DNA from: Flavobacterium aquariorum
Lineage (GTDB): Bacteria; Bacteroidota; Bacteroidia; Flavobacteriales; Flavobacteriaceae
Direction: 5' to 3'
DNA: 64,000 nucleotides
NCBI RefSeq assembly: GCF_003254745.1
Contig: NZ_QKXH01000010.1
Location: forward strand, 108,461-172,460
This document shows, one piece after another, positions 20,049-31,000 of this stretch (position 1 is the first letter of the stretch; every line of letters begins with the position of its first letter). The notes under the pieces are model-generated. The model made no database searches. It saw only the letters and a list, made by a program, of their open reading frames with translations, and was not told where the DNA came from. The position numbers were made by a program, and so were the translations under genes.

Positions 20049-20665
20049 TACTTCTGAATGATTACATAAGAGTTTTTGCAACCAGGAATACATCCTTTAA
20101 CAACAAGTAGGTTCTTATCAGCAACTACTTTTAAAACTCTAAGGTTTTGAACTTTTACATTATCTCCTCCCATTCTTCCAGCCATACGCATTCCTTTGAA
20201 TACTCTAGATGGATAAGAAGAAGCTCCTACAGAACCTGGCGCTCTTAAACGGTTATGTTGACCGTGAGTTGCTTGTCCAACACCACCAAAACCGTGACGT
20301 TTCACAACCCCTTGAAAACCTTTACCTTTAGATACACCTTGTACATCTACAAATTCTCCTTCAGCAAAAATAGAAACATCAATAAGATCTCCTAATTTTT
20401 GTTCTGTTGCAAAATCTTGGAATTCAACGACTTTTTTCTTAGCTACAGTTCCAGCTTTCTTAAAGTGACCTACAGCCGCTTTTGTGGAATGTTTCTCGTT
20501 TTTGTCATCGAAACCAAGTTGCAACGCTTCATACCCGTCAACACCTTTGGTTCTGACTTGGGTAACAACGCATGGTCCAGCTTCGATTACTGTACAAGGA
20601 ATATTCTTCCCGTTTTCGTCGAAAATACTAGTCATGCCGATTTTTCTACCAATTAACCCAGACAT
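20048..20665 (-). CDS. rplC: 50S ribosomal protein L3
   Basis: Early-assembly 50S protein whose extension reaches the peptidyl-transferase centre. The 205-aa protein begins [20 protein letters not shown] and contains the family signature [16 protein letters not shown] and [20 protein letters not shown]. It follows rpsJ after an unusually long 154-nt gap that contains a promoter box, so it heads a sub-operon. Confidence 0.98.
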   Translation of the reverse strand: MSGLIGRKIGMTSIFDENGKNIPCTVIEAGPCVVTQVRTKGVDGYEALQLGFDDKNEKHSTKAAVGHFKKAGTVAKKKVVEFQDFATEQKLGDLIDVSIFAEGEFVDVQGVSKGKGFQGVVKRHGFGGVGQATHGQHNRLRAPGSVGASSYPSRVFKGMRMAGRMGGDNVKVQNLRVLKVVADKNLLVVKGCIPGCKNSYVIIQK

Positions 20666-20739
20666 AAATATTAATTATTAATTATTAAATATAAATATAG
20701 AACGCAGCTTTTAAGCAAATCCTATTTTTTTAGTGGGTG

Positions 20740-20747
20740 CAAATGTA
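20740..20747 (-). promoter_or_regulatory. Internal -7 promoter box between rpsJ and rplC
   Basis: TACATTTG on the minus strand, identical to the rpsL promoter box at 24291-24298. A TTTG-type element lies about 20 nt upstream (near 20768-20771). It would start a transcript about 70 nt before rplC, splitting the cluster into str+rpsJ and S10-spc-alpha transcripts. Confidence 0.65.
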
Positions 20748-20819
20748 TAACTTATTTACACACAAACCAAAAAAATATTTTTTACCTAAAAACGGCGTTC
20801 CTTTTTACTCTTAAAGTAC

Positions 20820-21125
20820 TTAAACTTTGATTTCAACTTCAACTCCACTTGGCAATTCAAGTTTCATTAAAGCATCAATAGTTTTAGATGAAGATGAATA
20901 AATATCAATTAATCTCTTATATGACATTACTTCAAATTGCTCTCTAGCTTTTTTGTTTACGTGTGGAGAACGCAATACAGTGAAAAGTTTTTTGTGAGTT
21001 GGCAATGGAATTGGACCCGTAACAACTGCACCGGTAGTTTTAACCGTTTTTACAATCTTTTCAGCAGACTTATCTACCAACATATGATCGTAAGACTTCA
21101 ATTTTATTCTGATTTTTTGACTCAT
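20820..21125 (-). CDS. rpsJ: 30S ribosomal protein S10
   Basis: Head protein also known as transcription antitermination factor NusE. The 101-aa protein has [20 protein letters not shown], the exposed loop [20 protein letters not shown] and the C-terminal strand. It directly follows fusA by 11 nt, with no tuf gene between them as would be found in many other bacteria. Confidence 0.98.
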
Positions 21126-21136
21126 TTTCTTAAAGA

Positions 21137-23293
21137 TTATGCGTTTCCTTTTGCTTTTTTGATAACTGCTTCTGAAATATTAGAAGGCGTTTCAGCGTAG
21201 TGTGAAAATTCCATTGTAGATGTTGCACGACCTGAAGATAAAGTTCTTAAAGTTGTTACATATCCAAACATTTCAGACAATGGTACATCAGCTTTAATAG
21301 TTTTAGCACCATTTCTATCACCCATGTCATTTACTTGACCTCTACGACGGTTGATATCACCTACGATATCCCCCATGTTTTCTTCTGGAGTTATCACCTC
21401 CATTTTCATAATTGGCTCTAAAATAACTGCACCAGCTGCTTTAGCCACCTCTCTATACCCCATTCTTGCTGCAAGCTCAAAAGAAAGCGCATCAGAATCC
21501 ACAGGGTGGAAAGATCCATCCAATAAAGTAACCTTCAAACTATCTACTTGGTATCCTGCTAAAGGACCAGTTTTCATAGCCTCACGGAAACCTTTCTCTA
21601 CAGATGGAATATACTCTTTTGGTACGTTACCACCTTTTACTGCATTAACAAACTGCAATCCAACAGGAACTTTACCATCAACTTCATCAGCAGGTTCAAG
21701 TAAGAAAACGATATCACCGAATTTACCACGACCTCCAGATTGTTTTTTATAAGTTTCTCTGTGTTGAGCAGATTTTGTAAAAGCTTCTTTGTATTCAACT
21801 TGAGGTTCACCTTGGTTAACTTCAACTTTGAATTCACGTTTCATTCTATCAACCAAGATATCTAAGTGTAACTCACCCATACCAGAGATAATAGTTTGTC
21901 CTGAAGCTTCATCAGTTCTAACTGTAAACGTTGGATCCTCTTCAGCTAATTTAGCCAAAGCCATACCCATCTTATCAACGTCAGCTTTTGTTTTAGGCTC
22001 AATAGCAATACCAATTACCGGAGCAGGGAATTTCATTGACTCAAGAATAATTGGGTGTTTTTCATCACACAATGTATCTCCTGTTTTAATATCTTTAAAC
22101 CCAACAGCAGCTCCAATATCTCCAGCCTCAATATATTCGATTGGATTTTGTTTATTAGCGTGCATTTGGTAGATACGAGAAATTCTTTCTTTATTACCTG
22201 AACGAGTATTCAATACATAAGAACCAGCATCAAGTCTTCCTGAATAAGCACGGAAGAATGCCAAACGACCTACGAATGGGTCAGTAGCAATCTTAAATGC
22301 TAAAGCAGCGAATGGCTCTTTTACATCTGGCTTACGCAAAATTTGAGTTTGGTCTTCTTCAAGCAATTCAGCATCATCTGGATGAATTCCAGTAATACCT
22401 TCTTTATCCATTGGAGATGGCAAATATTTACATACCGCATCTAACATGAATTGAACTCCTTTATTTTTGAAAGAAGAACCTGCAATCATTGGAATGATAG
22501 CCATATCCATAGTCGCAGCTCTTAAAGCTTTGTTGATTTCTTCTTCCGTGATAGAATCCGGATCTTCCATGTATTTATCAAGCAAGTTCTCATCATAATC
22601 AGCAACCGCTTCAATAAGGATATCTCTGTATTCTTTCACTTCATCAACCATATCCGCAGGGATATCGATAATATCAAAAGTCGCTCCTAATGTTTCATCA
22701 TGCCATACAATAGCTTGATTTTTCACTAAATCAACAACACCTCTGAAATCATTTTCTTCTCCAATTGGCAAAGTGATCGCAACAGCGTTTGATTTCAACA
22801 TATCCCTAACTTGCTGACATACATTCAAAAAGTTAGAACCTTGCCTATCCATTTTATTAACGAATCCCATACGTGGCACACGATATTGATCTGCTAATCT
22901 CCAGTTAGTTTCAGATTGAGGCTCAACACCATCAACCGCACTAAATAAGAAAACCAAACCATCAAGTACACGCAAAGAACGGTTTACTTCAACTGTAAAG
23001 TCAACGTGTCCCGGGGTATCGATAATATTAAAGTGATAAGGCAATGTTTCAGGTAAAACTTTACCTTGTTCAGTTGGAAAATTCCATTCACAAGTTGTAG
23101 CTGCAGAAGTAATTGTGATACCCCTTTCTTGCTCTTGTGCCATCCAGTCCATTGTTGCAGCACCATCGTGTACTTCACCAATTTTATGTGATTTCCCAGT
23201 ATAGAATAATATACGCTCAGTTGTTGTTGTTTTACCAGCATCGATATGAGCAGCAATACCTATATTTCTTGTATATTTAAGATCTCTAGCCAT
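21137..23293 (-). CDS. fusA: Elongation factor G
   Basis: GTPase that drives tRNA-mRNA translocation. The 718-aa protein has all G motifs: [13 protein letters not shown] (G1), RGITI (G2), DTPGHVDF (G3) and NKMDR (G4), followed by domains II-V ([18 protein letters not shown] in domain [15 protein letters not shown] in IV). The switch region [16 protein letters not shown] is canonical, so this is the translocating EF-G and not an EF-G2 paralogue. It sits between rpsG and rpsJ. Confidence 0.98.
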   Translation of the reverse strand: MARDLKYTRNIGIAAHIDAGKTTTTERILFYTGKSHKIGEVHDGAATMDWMAQEQERGITITSAATTCEWNFPTEQGKVLPETLPYHFNIIDTPGHVDFTVEVNRSLRVLDGLVFLFSAVDGVEPQSETNWRLADQYRVPRMGFVNKMDRQGSNFLNVCQQVRDMLKSNAVAITLPIGEENDFRGVVDLVKNQAIVWHDETLGATFDIIDIPADMVDEVKEYRDILIEAVADYDENLLDKYMEDPDSITEEEINKALRAATMDMAIIPMIAGSSFKNKGVQFMLDAVCKYLPSPMDKEGITGIHPDDAELLEEDQTQILRKPDVKEPFAALAFKIATDPFVGRLAFFRAYSGRLDAGSYVLNTRSGNKERISRIYQMHANKQNPIEYIEAGDIGAAVGFKDIKTGDTLCDEKHPIILESMKFPAPVIGIAIEPKTKADVDKMGMALAKLAEEDPTFTVRTDEASGQTIISGMGELHLDILVDRMKREFKVEVNQGEPQVEYKEAFTKSAQHRETYKKQSGGRGKFGDIVFLLEPADEVDGKVPVGLQFVNAVKGGNVPKEYIPSVEKGFREAMKTGPLAGYQVDSLKVTLLDGSFHPVDSDALSFELAARMGYREVAKAAGAVILEPIMKMEVITPEENMGDIVGDINRRRGQVNDMGDRNGAKTIKADVPLSEMFGYVTTLRTLSSGRATSTMEFSHYAETPSNISEAVIKKAKGNA

Positions 23294-23303
23294 TTCTTAA
23301 GAA

Positions 23304-23780
23304 TTAAAATCTAAAGTGAGAGAAAGCTTTATTAGCTTCTGCCATTTTGTGAGTATCCATTCTTTTCTTAACAGCAGCTCCTTCTTCTTTAGCCGCAGCT
23401 AAACATTCTGAAGCCAATCTCTGAGCCATTGACTTTTCGTTTCTTCTTCTTGAATAAAGAATTAACCATTTCATAGCCATAGAAATTTTTCTGTCTGGTC
23501 TAATTTGCATTGGAATTTGAAATGTAGCTCCACCTACTCTACGACTACGTACTTCTACGTGAGGCATAACGTTAGTTAAAGCATCTTTCCAAATTTCTAA
23601 TGAAGATTTTTCTGAATCTTGCTTTTTTGTCTCTATAATGTCAATTGCATCATAAAAAACTTTAAAAGCTGTTGATTTCTTACCATCCCACATTAAGTTA
23701 TTCACAAAACGTGTTACCAATTGGTCGTTAAACCTTGGATCTGGTAAAAGTGGTCTTTTCTTTGCCGCTCTTTTTCTCAT
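23304..23780 (-). CDS. rpsG: 30S ribosomal protein S7
   Basis: Initiates assembly of the 30S head and touches E-site tRNA. The 158-aa protein has MRKRAAKKRPLLPDPRFNDQ and the family motif DPRFNDQLVTRFVNNLMWDG, then the beta-hairpin VRSRRVGGATFQIPMQIRPD. Follows rpsL after 73 nt; a small hairpin with a UUCG-type loop (TACGA/TCGTA stem near 23817-23830) lies in that gap. Confidence 0.98.
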   Translation of the reverse strand: MRKRAAKKRPLLPDPRFNDQLVTRFVNNLMWDGKKSTAFKVFYDAIDIIETKKQDSEKSSLEIWKDALTNVMPHVEVRSRRVGGATFQIPMQIRPDRKISMAMKWLILYSRRRNEKSMAQRLASECLAAAKEEGAAVKKRMDTHKMAEANKAFSHFRF

Positions 23781-23853
23781 GTCTTTTTTTTAATAAAATT
23801 TCATACCTATATAGCTACGACGAATCGTACCCCTATAAGAATAACGTTTTAAA

Positions 23854-24237
23854 TTACTTTTTCGCTTCTTTTGGTCGTTTTGCTCCGTACTTAGATCTCC
23901 TTTGCGTTCTTCCTGCTACTCCTGACGTATCAAGTGCACCACGAACGATGTGATATCTTACTCCTGGCAAATCTTTTACCCTTCCACCCCTAACTAATAC
24001 TATCGAGTGCTCTTGTAAATTGTGTCCTTCTCCAGGGATGTAGGCATTCACTTCATTACCATTTGTCAAACGTACACGCGCTACTTTACGCATTGCAGAG
24101 TTTGGTTTTTTTGGTGTTGTAGTGTAAACACGCGTACAAACCCCTCTTCTTTGAGGACAAGAATCTAAAGCAACCGATTTACTCTTCTTAGTTATCTGAG
24201 TTCTTCCTGTTCTTACTAATTGTTGAATTGTTGGCAT
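23854..24237 (-). CDS. rpsL: 30S ribosomal protein S12
   Basis: Decoding-centre protein and first gene of the cluster. The 127-aa protein has the loops that control accuracy and streptomycin response: TPKKPNSA, with Lys43 and Lys44, and [14 protein letters not shown], with Lys88. These are the wild-type, drug-sensitive residues. A strong promoter box lies 53 nt upstream, and the leader holds a short hairpin. Confidence 0.98.
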
Positions 24238-24265
24238 AATTAATACTAAAAATTTCTTATTATAT

Positions 24266-24321
24266 TAAAATCCCGCTTTTTACGGGGTTGCAAATGTATA
24301 AATTAATTTTCACTTTACAAA
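24266..24321 (-). promoter_or_regulatory. str operon promoter and leader hairpin
   Basis: On the minus strand a TTTG (24318-24321) is followed after 19 nt by TACATTTG (24291-24298), a full Bacteroidota -33/-7 promoter. Just downstream CCCG and CGGG pair around a 7-nt A-rich loop and run into TTTT, a weak attenuator-like hairpin. This is the best-formed promoter in the window and drives rpsL onward. Confidence 0.75.
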
Positions 24322-24506
24322 CCATAATCAATTAATTTTCAACCGAAGTAAATATTTGTTTATCAATACCATTGACATTATTCCAACAAACTACATTTCA
24401 AACCAAAATAAAGACTTTATAGCACAATAAAACTTCATTGAGCTAACACTATGATTATTCCAACAAAGAGCAGATATTTGCAACCGCCTAATTAAAGAAA
24501 TCAAAA

Positions 24507-26204
24507 TTGAAATCTACAATTCTTATTCTATTATTTCTATTTACTCACATGACTTCAACGAGTCAAACTTTACAATTAAAAATAATTGGGAAGACCAAAA
24601 TTGAAACTTCAATTATTGATTCAATTGGATATGCAACAAAACATCAAAACACAAAACAATTAATTGAAGAAATAAATTCAACAAGAAAAAAACTTTCTGA
24701 AGTCGGCTATATTGAGAACAAAATACTAGAAGAAAAAAAAGAAAATGACAGCAGTTACACCACTATAATCTCACTAGAGAACAAAACAAAAAACATACAT
24801 ATATATATAGGTATAAAAAAGACCTCATTTATACCAAATTACTTTATCATAAATCAAGACAGCATAATATTACCATATTCTCAAACAGAATCATTTTTAA
24901 AACACACTACACAAAATTTAGAACAAAATGGTTACGCCTTTACAAAAGTAAAACTTATCAATATCCAAAAGAAAAAACAAAATCTTTATGCTGATTTATC
25001 AATCACTACAGGAAACAGAAGAACAATAAATACCATTGAAATAAAGTACACCAATCAACAACAAAAAAACCTCCTCCCAAAAGGTGCAGAAAAACAAATC
25101 AACAAAAAATACAAGAACACAATATTCAGCCAAAAAACAATAGAACAACTACATGATGATTTTGAAAAATTTGGATTCATCAATCAAATCAAATATCCAG
25201 AAATTCTATTCACAAAAGACACAACCAAAGTATTTGTGTATTTAGAAAAAAGAAAAGCAAATATATTTGACGGATATTTAGGCTTCAACAATACCGAAAA
25301 TAAAAAAATACAATTTAACGGATATCTAGACTTAACTTTAGTCAATACACTTCGAAACGGAGAAGAGCTATCCATCTATTGGAAAAATGATGCAAATAAT
25401 CAAAAAATATTCAATGCTAATTTAACCGCACCATATTTATTTAAAAGCCAAATAGGACTTAAAGCCCAACTAAACATTTTTAAACAAGACAGTATTTTTC
25501 AAAACACAAAAACAACCATACAACTTGGTTATTCTATAGACTACAATCGACGATTTTATTTTGGTTACGAATCAACCGAGTCAAGCGATATCCAAAATTC
25601 AAACAACCAAAATCTAAGTGATTTTAAAAATTTATTTTATACTTCTACAATAGATTTCAAAAAAAACTCAACCAAAAACAATCTATTTCCCATAAAATCG
25701 CTATTAAATATAACAATAGGCACTGGAAATAGAAACACGACAACAAACCCATCCTTAAAACAAAATTTTGTAAATTTTAACATAATGAACAATTTTTACA
25801 TTAATGAGAAAAATATTATAAGTGTTAAAAACCAAAATTATTATCTAAAAAGCCACAATTACCTAACAAATGAATTATTCCGTTTTGGCGGCATTAATAC
25901 CATAAGAGGATTTGCAGAAAATAGCTTACAAGCCAATCTAATTATTTCACTCATGACAGAATACCGTTATTTAGTTTCACAAACTTTTTACTTCAATTCT
26001 ATACTCGATTACTGCTATTACGAAGACCCAACAATTACAATAGGAGAAAATAAAAACGAAAAACTTCTAGGGATTGGAATAGGCTTGGGCGTCCAAACCA
26101 CCAATGGTTTATTAAAATTTGCAATAACAAATGGAAAGACAAAAACCACAGAATTAAAATTTTATAACACAAACATAACTTTAAGTTATAATGTTAAATT
26201 TTAG
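24507..26204 (+). CDS. Omp85-superfamily (BamA/TamA-like) outer membrane protein
   Basis: A 565-aa secreted protein that looks like a small Omp85 member. It has a signal peptide (KSTILILLFLFTH, residues 2-14), an N-terminal part of about 250 residues with repeated strand-helix patterns resembling POTRA domains, and a C-terminal beta-barrel rich in alternating hydrophobic strands. Near residue 455-470, LFRFGGINTIRGFAEN matches the lid-loop RGF motif of Omp85 barrels, and the protein ends in an aromatic residue (NVKF). It could insert or secrete proteins or be a lipid-transfer barrel. The gene starts at TTG 24507; the next ATG would remove most of the signal peptide. Its coding strand is strikingly A-rich with many Lys and Asn codons, unlike the SusC gene behind it. 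Confidence 0.72.
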   Translation: MKSTILILLFLFTHMTSTSQTLQLKIIGKTKIETSIIDSIGYATKHQNTKQLIEEINSTRKKLSEVGYIENKILEEKKENDSSYTTIISLENKTKNIHIYIGIKKTSFIPNYFIINQDSIILPYSQTESFLKHTTQNLEQNGYAFTKVKLINIQKKKQNLYADLSITTGNRRTINTIEIKYTNQQQKNLLPKGAEKQINKKYKNTIFSQKTIEQLHDDFEKFGFINQIKYPEILFTKDTTKVFVYLEKRKANIFDGYLGFNNTENKKIQFNGYLDLTLVNTLRNGEELSIYWKNDANNQKIFNANLTAPYLFKSQIGLKAQLNIFKQDSIFQNTKTTIQLGYSIDYNRRFYFGYESTESSDIQNSNNQNLSDFKNLFYTSTIDFKKNSTKNNLFPIKSLLNITIGTGNRNTTTNPSLKQNFVNFNIMNNFYINEKNIISVKNQNYYLKSHNYLTNELFRFGGINTIRGFAENSLQANLIISLMTEYRYLVSQTFYFNSILDYCYYEDPTITIGENKNEKLLGIGIGLGVQTTNGLLKFAITNGKTKTTELKFYNTNITLSYNVKF

Positions 26205-26288
26205 CTTTAACAAAAAAAAGAGTTTCAGATATTAGGATAGTTAACAAATTATTATGATTTTTGCCTCACTAATTCAAAATATTTAAAA

Positions 26289-29200
26289 ATGAAACTAAAG
26301 TTCAATGGATTCTTAGTACTCTTAGTAGTACTAGTGGCGCAACTAACTTTTGCGCAAGAAAGATCTGTTTCAGGGATTGTTTCCGACAATGCAGGTATGC
26401 CTTTACCGGGTGTAAGTGTATTAGTAAAAGGAACAAAAAATGGAACTCAATCAGATTTTGATGGAAAGTACTCTATCAAAGCTTCACCAAGCGATGTATT
26501 GGTATTTAGCTATGTTGGAATGAAATCTTCAGAGAAATCTGCAAGCTCAACAACAGTTAATGTAAAATTAGCAAGTGATGCTACTCAATTAGAGAGTGTT
26601 GTTGTTACTTCCTTAGGTATCAAAAGAGATAAAAAATCTCTAGGTTATACTACACAAGAAGTAAAAGGTGCTGATTTAAACGTTGGGCCAACACAAGGAA
26701 ATTTTATTAATGATCTTTCTGGTAAAGTTGCAGGTGTTAGCATCAGAAGAAACAACAACTTTGGAGGTTCTACTAACATCGTTTCTCGTGGTGTTAAAAA
26801 CCTTACAGGTAACAACCAGATGCTTATTGTTATTGATGGTATGCCAATCAATAACAACAACACAAACAATGAAATGACAGTAGGTCAAGACAGAGGTAGA
26901 GGTGGTTACGATTATGGTAATGCCGCAATGGATGTGAATCCAGATGATATTGAAAGTGTAAATATCCTAAAAGGAGCAGCTGCATCAGCATTATACGGAT
27001 GGCAAGCTGGTAACGGTGTAGTAATGATTACTACCAAAAAAGGAAAGACTAAAAAAGGAATGGGTATAACACTTACTAGTGAATTTACCACATCTAATGC
27101 AGACAAGGCTACTTTCCCTAAATACCAAGATAAATACGGAGCTGGTTATGGCCCTTTTTATGGACCAAATGGAGACGGACCTTTTGATGTTGATGCAGAT
27201 GGAAACAACGTTGTTCCAACTTACGAAGATGCTTCTTACGGTGCTGCTTTTGACCCATCTTTAAATGTAAGACAATGGAGTTTTTACACTCCATATTCAG
27301 ATCATTACCAACAAGAAACTCCTTGGGTTGCTGGTAAAAACGGACCTTTCTCTTTCTTCCAAACAGCGAATACTTTCAGCAACTCTGTTTCTATGGAAGA
27401 TGCTACAGACAAGACTAGTTTTGTATTGAACTACAACAATTTCAAACAAACTGGTATTATGCCAAACAGTGAATTAAAGAAAAACACTATGAGTGTTAAA
27501 GTTAACCACCAATTCACAGACAAACTTTCTACAGCAGTTTTTGCTAACTATACTTCTCAAAACACAGTAGGAAGAAACTCAACTGGTTATAATGACAACA
27601 TCATGACTTCATTCCGTCAATGGTTCGAAACTAATGTCGATATCAAAGAACTTGAACGTGCTTATAACAGATCAGGTGGCCAAAACATTACTTGGAATAT
27701 GCAAAACCCAAGCGGTGGTGCAACAAACCCTATTTACTGGGATAATCCATATTTCACAAGATATCAAAACTATCAATCAGATAACAGAAATCGTTTTACC
27801 GGTTACGCTAAAGTTGACTATAAATTATTTGACTGGGTAACTGCATCTGGAAAAGTTTCAACAGATTCATACGCTGAATTACGTGAGGAAAGAAGAGCTA
27901 CTGGATCTATCCCTGGTACTTTCGGAATCAACGGATTAGATGAGAGTTCAGGATACACAAGATATAATGGTAACTTCTCTGAACAAAACTACGAAGGTAT
28001 TTTGACATTCAAGAAAAACATTAACGAAGACTTCTCTTTCAATGGAATTCTAGGAGGTAATATTTTGAGAACTAACTTTACTTCTATTTTGGCTTCTACT
28101 CAAGGAGGTCTAATTGTTCCAGGATTATATAGTTTATCAAACTCTGTTAACTCAGTACCTTTTCCAGTTGAACGTCAAGATTTCTCAGGAGTTAATTCTG
28201 TTTTCGCTTCGGCTTCATTTGGTTACAAAGATTTCTTATTCGTAGACGGAACATTTAGAAGAGATTCATTCTCGACTTTACCAAAAGACAATAATAGTGT
28301 TAATACATTCTCTGTATCAGGATCTTATGTATTCACTAAACACATTGACCAACCATGGTTGTCATTTGGTAAATTAAGAGGTAGTTATGCAGAAAACCCA
28401 CAAGGTAACATTGCATTACACTCTTTAGTAAATACATATACTAAATTTGACCCATTTGGTTCAAACCAACAATACTCAATGCCAAGTACACTATCTAATT
28501 CAGATTTACGCCCTGTAAAAACAGCATCTGAGGAAATTGGTTTAGAAATGCAATTCTTTGATAGAAGACTTGGATTTGACGTAGCAGTATACAAAAGTTT
28601 AAGTACTGACCAAATTTTTGATGTAGATTATTCTACAGCAGTTGGAGCTACAAAAAGATTCATCAATGCTGGATCTGTTGAAAACAAGGGTATAGAGGTA
28701 CAATTTAATGTAACTCCAGTAAAAACAGCAGATTTTGCTTGGGATGTTTTTGTAAACTGGTCTAAAAACAAAAATACAGTTGTTGAGTTAACTGAAGGTA
28801 TTGAAAATTTACAATTAGGATCATTCCAACAAGGTATTACAATCAATGCAACTGTTGGACAACCTTACGGAACTATTCAAGGTACTGACTATACTTACTT
28901 AAATGGAGAAAAAGTAGTAGGGACAAACGGTAGATATATCAGAAATACTGCAACCACAAACGTTATTGGAAATATCACTCCAGATTGGATTGGTGGTATC
29001 CGTAACAAATTTACTTACAAACAAATCTCATTAGGATTTTTAATTGATATGCAAAAAGGTGGAGACATCTTCTCTCTTGATCAAGCTTACGGACAAGCTA
29101 CAGGTTTATACAAAGAGTCTGCAGGTCTTAACGACTTAGGATACCCAATGAGAAATACTATCGCTAATGGTGGTGGTGTTATACTTCCAGGTGTACAACA

Positions 29201-29543
29201 AGACGGTACTCCCAACACGATTAGAACTGCTTCTCCAGATCAGTACGGAAATATCGCTGGTTACAGACAAGCTCCTAACAAAGCGTTTATGTATGATGCA
29301 GGTTATATCAAATTAAGAGAAGCTAACATTACTTATAATTTACCTAGTAGTATAGTTTCTAAAATGAAACTTACAGCTATGTCATTTGCAATTGTAGGTT
29401 CTAACTTATGGATTATCGACAAAAGCCTTCCTTATGCAGACCCAGAAAGTGGATCAAGTTCAGGTAACTTGTCTTCTGGATACTCTGTGGGATCTCTACC
29501 AACAACAAGAAACATTGGTGGTAACGTAACAATTAAATTTTAA
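26289..29543 (+). CDS. SusC/RagA family TonB-linked outer membrane protein
   Basis: TonB-dependent barrel that imports an oligomer handed over by its SusD partner. The 1084-aa precursor has a signal peptide (to about AQLTFAQ, residue 22), a carboxypeptidase-regulatory-like beta-sandwich (about 25-100: SGIVSDNAGMPLPGVSVLVK, FDGKYSI), a TonB-box-like VVVTSLGIKR segment (about 105-114), a plug domain containing LIVIDGMPINN and ILKGAAASALYG, and a long barrel ending NIGGNVTIKF. Only 3 nt separate it from the SusD gene. The substrate cannot be told: no glycoside hydrolase, sulfatase, peptidase or sensor gene lies alongside. Confidence 0.96.
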   Translation: MKLKFNGFLVLLVVLVAQLTFAQERSVSGIVSDNAGMPLPGVSVLVKGTKNGTQSDFDGKYSIKASPSDVLVFSYVGMKSSEKSASSTTVNVKLASDATQLESVVVTSLGIKRDKKSLGYTTQEVKGADLNVGPTQGNFINDLSGKVAGVSIRRNNNFGGSTNIVSRGVKNLTGNNQMLIVIDGMPINNNNTNNEMTVGQDRGRGGYDYGNAAMDVNPDDIESVNILKGAAASALYGWQAGNGVVMITTKKGKTKKGMGITLTSEFTTSNADKATFPKYQDKYGAGYGPFYGPNGDGPFDVDADGNNVVPTYEDASYGAAFDPSLNVRQWSFYTPYSDHYQQETPWVAGKNGPFSFFQTANTFSNSVSMEDATDKTSFVLNYNNFKQTGIMPNSELKKNTMSVKVNHQFTDKLSTAVFANYTSQNTVGRNSTGYNDNIMTSFRQWFETNVDIKELERAYNRSGGQNITWNMQNPSGGATNPIYWDNPYFTRYQNYQSDNRNRFTGYAKVDYKLFDWVTASGKVSTDSYAELREERRATGSIPGTFGINGLDESSGYTRYNGNFSEQNYEGILTFKKNINEDFSFNGILGGNILRTNFTSILASTQGGLIVPGLYSLSNSVNSVPFPVERQDFSGVNSVFASASFGYKDFLFVDGTFRRDSFSTLPKDNNSVNTFSVSGSYVFTKHIDQPWLSFGKLRGSYAENPQGNIALHSLVNTYTKFDPFGSNQQYSMPSTLSNSDLRPVKTASEEIGLEMQFFDRRLGFDVAVYKSLSTDQIFDVDYSTAVGATKRFINAGSVENKGIEVQFNVTPVKTADFAWDVFVNWSKNKNTVVELTEGIENLQLGSFQQGITINATVGQPYGTIQGTDYTYLNGEKVVGTNGRYIRNTATTNVIGNITPDWIGGIRNKFTYKQISLGFLIDMQKGGDIFSLDQAYGQATGLYKESAGLNDLGYPMRNTIANGGGVILPGVQQDGTPNTIRTASPDQYGNIAGYRQAPNKAFMYDAGYIKLREANITYNLPSSIVSKMKLTAMSFAIVGSNLWIIDKSLPYADPESGSSSGNLSSGYSVGSLPTTRNIGGNVTIKF

Positions 29544-29546
29544 ATT

Positions 29547-30992
29547 ATGAAAAAAATAGCTTTATTAACAGCATTCATCGGTTTGTTTGTATCCTGCTCA
29601 AGTGATATCACAGATTTGAATGAAGAAGCAAAAAGACCCGCAACGACCAAGGCGGAATATTTGTTCACTAATGCACAAAAAACATTAGTGGATCAAATGG
29701 TAAATACATCAGTAAACAGAAACGTTTTCAGATTATTTTCTCAACATTGGACTGAGACGACTTATCCAGACGAAAGTCAGTATGACATCACAACTAGAAC
29801 TATTCCTGATTTTCACTTTGCTACTCTTTACAGAGATGTATTGGCTGATTTTAAAGAAGCTAAAAGATTATTAGATCTTGAAACTCCCGCTACAGCAGAA
29901 GAAACAGCTATTTTGGCAAACAAAAAAGCGGTTCTTGACATTTTATCTGCTTATAGCTATAGTGTATTGGTGGATACTTTTGGAGATGTTCCTTATACTG
30001 AAGCTTTAGACATTCAAAATCACCCGTTACCAGCATACGATGATGCTCAAACAATATATAAAGATCTTATCTCTAGATTGACTGCTGATGCTAGTAGCTT
30101 AACAGCAAATAGCGCTGCAGGTAGTTTTGCTAATGCTGACCTGATTTATGGTGGTAACAGTGCAAAATGGGCTAAATTTGCGAACTCATTGCGTTTGAGA
30201 ATGGCTGTAAACATGTCTGATGTAGATGCTGCTTACGCAAAAGCTGAAGCAGAAAAAGCTACAACTGCAGGAGTAATAACCAGTAATGCTGATAATACTA
30301 ACTTAATATATTTGCCTTTACAGCCAAATGCTAACCCATTATACGCTGATTTAGTGGTAAGTGGTAGAAATGACTTCATCCCTGCAAACACTTTAGTTAA
30401 CAAAATGAATGCCCTTAATGACCCAAGAAGAGCTAAGTATTTTGAACTTTACTCTGACGGTACTTACAAAGGAGGTATATATGGAGCATCTAATGCTTTC
30501 GGAAGTTTCTCTCACATTACCGCTACTTTAAATGAACCTACATTTCCAGGTACATTAATGGATGCTACTGAAGTCGAATTTTTATTAGCTGAGGCTGCTG
30601 CGAAAGGTGCTGCTGTAGGTGCTGCTGCAACACATTATAACAATGCTATCGCTGCTTCTATGGAAAACTGGGGAGTTGCTTCTGCTGATGCAACAGCATA
30701 TTTAGCTGCAAATCCTTATAATGCTGCGAACTATAAACAAGTAATTGGAGAGCAAGCTTGGATTGCTTTATACAACAGAGGTTTTGAAGCTTGGACTTCT
30801 TACAGAAGATTAGACTTCCCTGTGTTAAACGTTCCTGCGGTAACTTATAATGGTTTAACTGAAGTTCCTAAGAGATATTCGTACCCAGCTAGAGAGCAAA
30901 CCCTAAATGGTACTAACGTATCTGCTGCAATCGCAAAATTACCTGGAGGTAAAAACACGTTGACAGCAAAAATCTTCTGGGATAAATTCTAA
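29547..30992 (+). CDS. SusD/RagB family nutrient-binding outer membrane lipoprotein
   Basis: Surface lipoprotein that captures substrate for the SusC barrel encoded directly upstream. The signal peptide ends in a lipobox with Cys17 (GLFVSCSSD), and an acidic residue follows, as in surface-exposed Bacteroidota lipoproteins. The 481-aa sequence fits the SusD_2-like group (LNEEAKRPATTKAEYLFTNA, AYSYSVLVDTFGDVPYTEAL, NSLRLRMAVNMSD, GEQAWIALYNRGFEAWTSYR). The helical TPR-like core is complete. Substrate unknown. Confidence 0.95.
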   Translation: MKKIALLTAFIGLFVSCSSDITDLNEEAKRPATTKAEYLFTNAQKTLVDQMVNTSVNRNVFRLFSQHWTETTYPDESQYDITTRTIPDFHFATLYRDVLADFKEAKRLLDLETPATAEETAILANKKAVLDILSAYSYSVLVDTFGDVPYTEALDIQNHPLPAYDDAQTIYKDLISRLTADASSLTANSAAGSFANADLIYGGNSAKWAKFANSLRLRMAVNMSDVDAAYAKAEAEKATTAGVITSNADNTNLIYLPLQPNANPLYADLVVSGRNDFIPANTLVNKMNALNDPRRAKYFELYSDGTYKGGIYGASNAFGSFSHITATLNEPTFPGTLMDATEVEFLLAEAAAKGAAVGAAATHYNNAIAASMENWGVASADATAYLAANPYNAANYKQVIGEQAWIALYNRGFEAWTSYRRLDFPVLNVPAVTYNGLTEVPKRYSYPAREQTLNGTNVSAAIAKLPGGKNTLTAKIFWDKF

Positions 30993-31000
30993 TATTTAAA

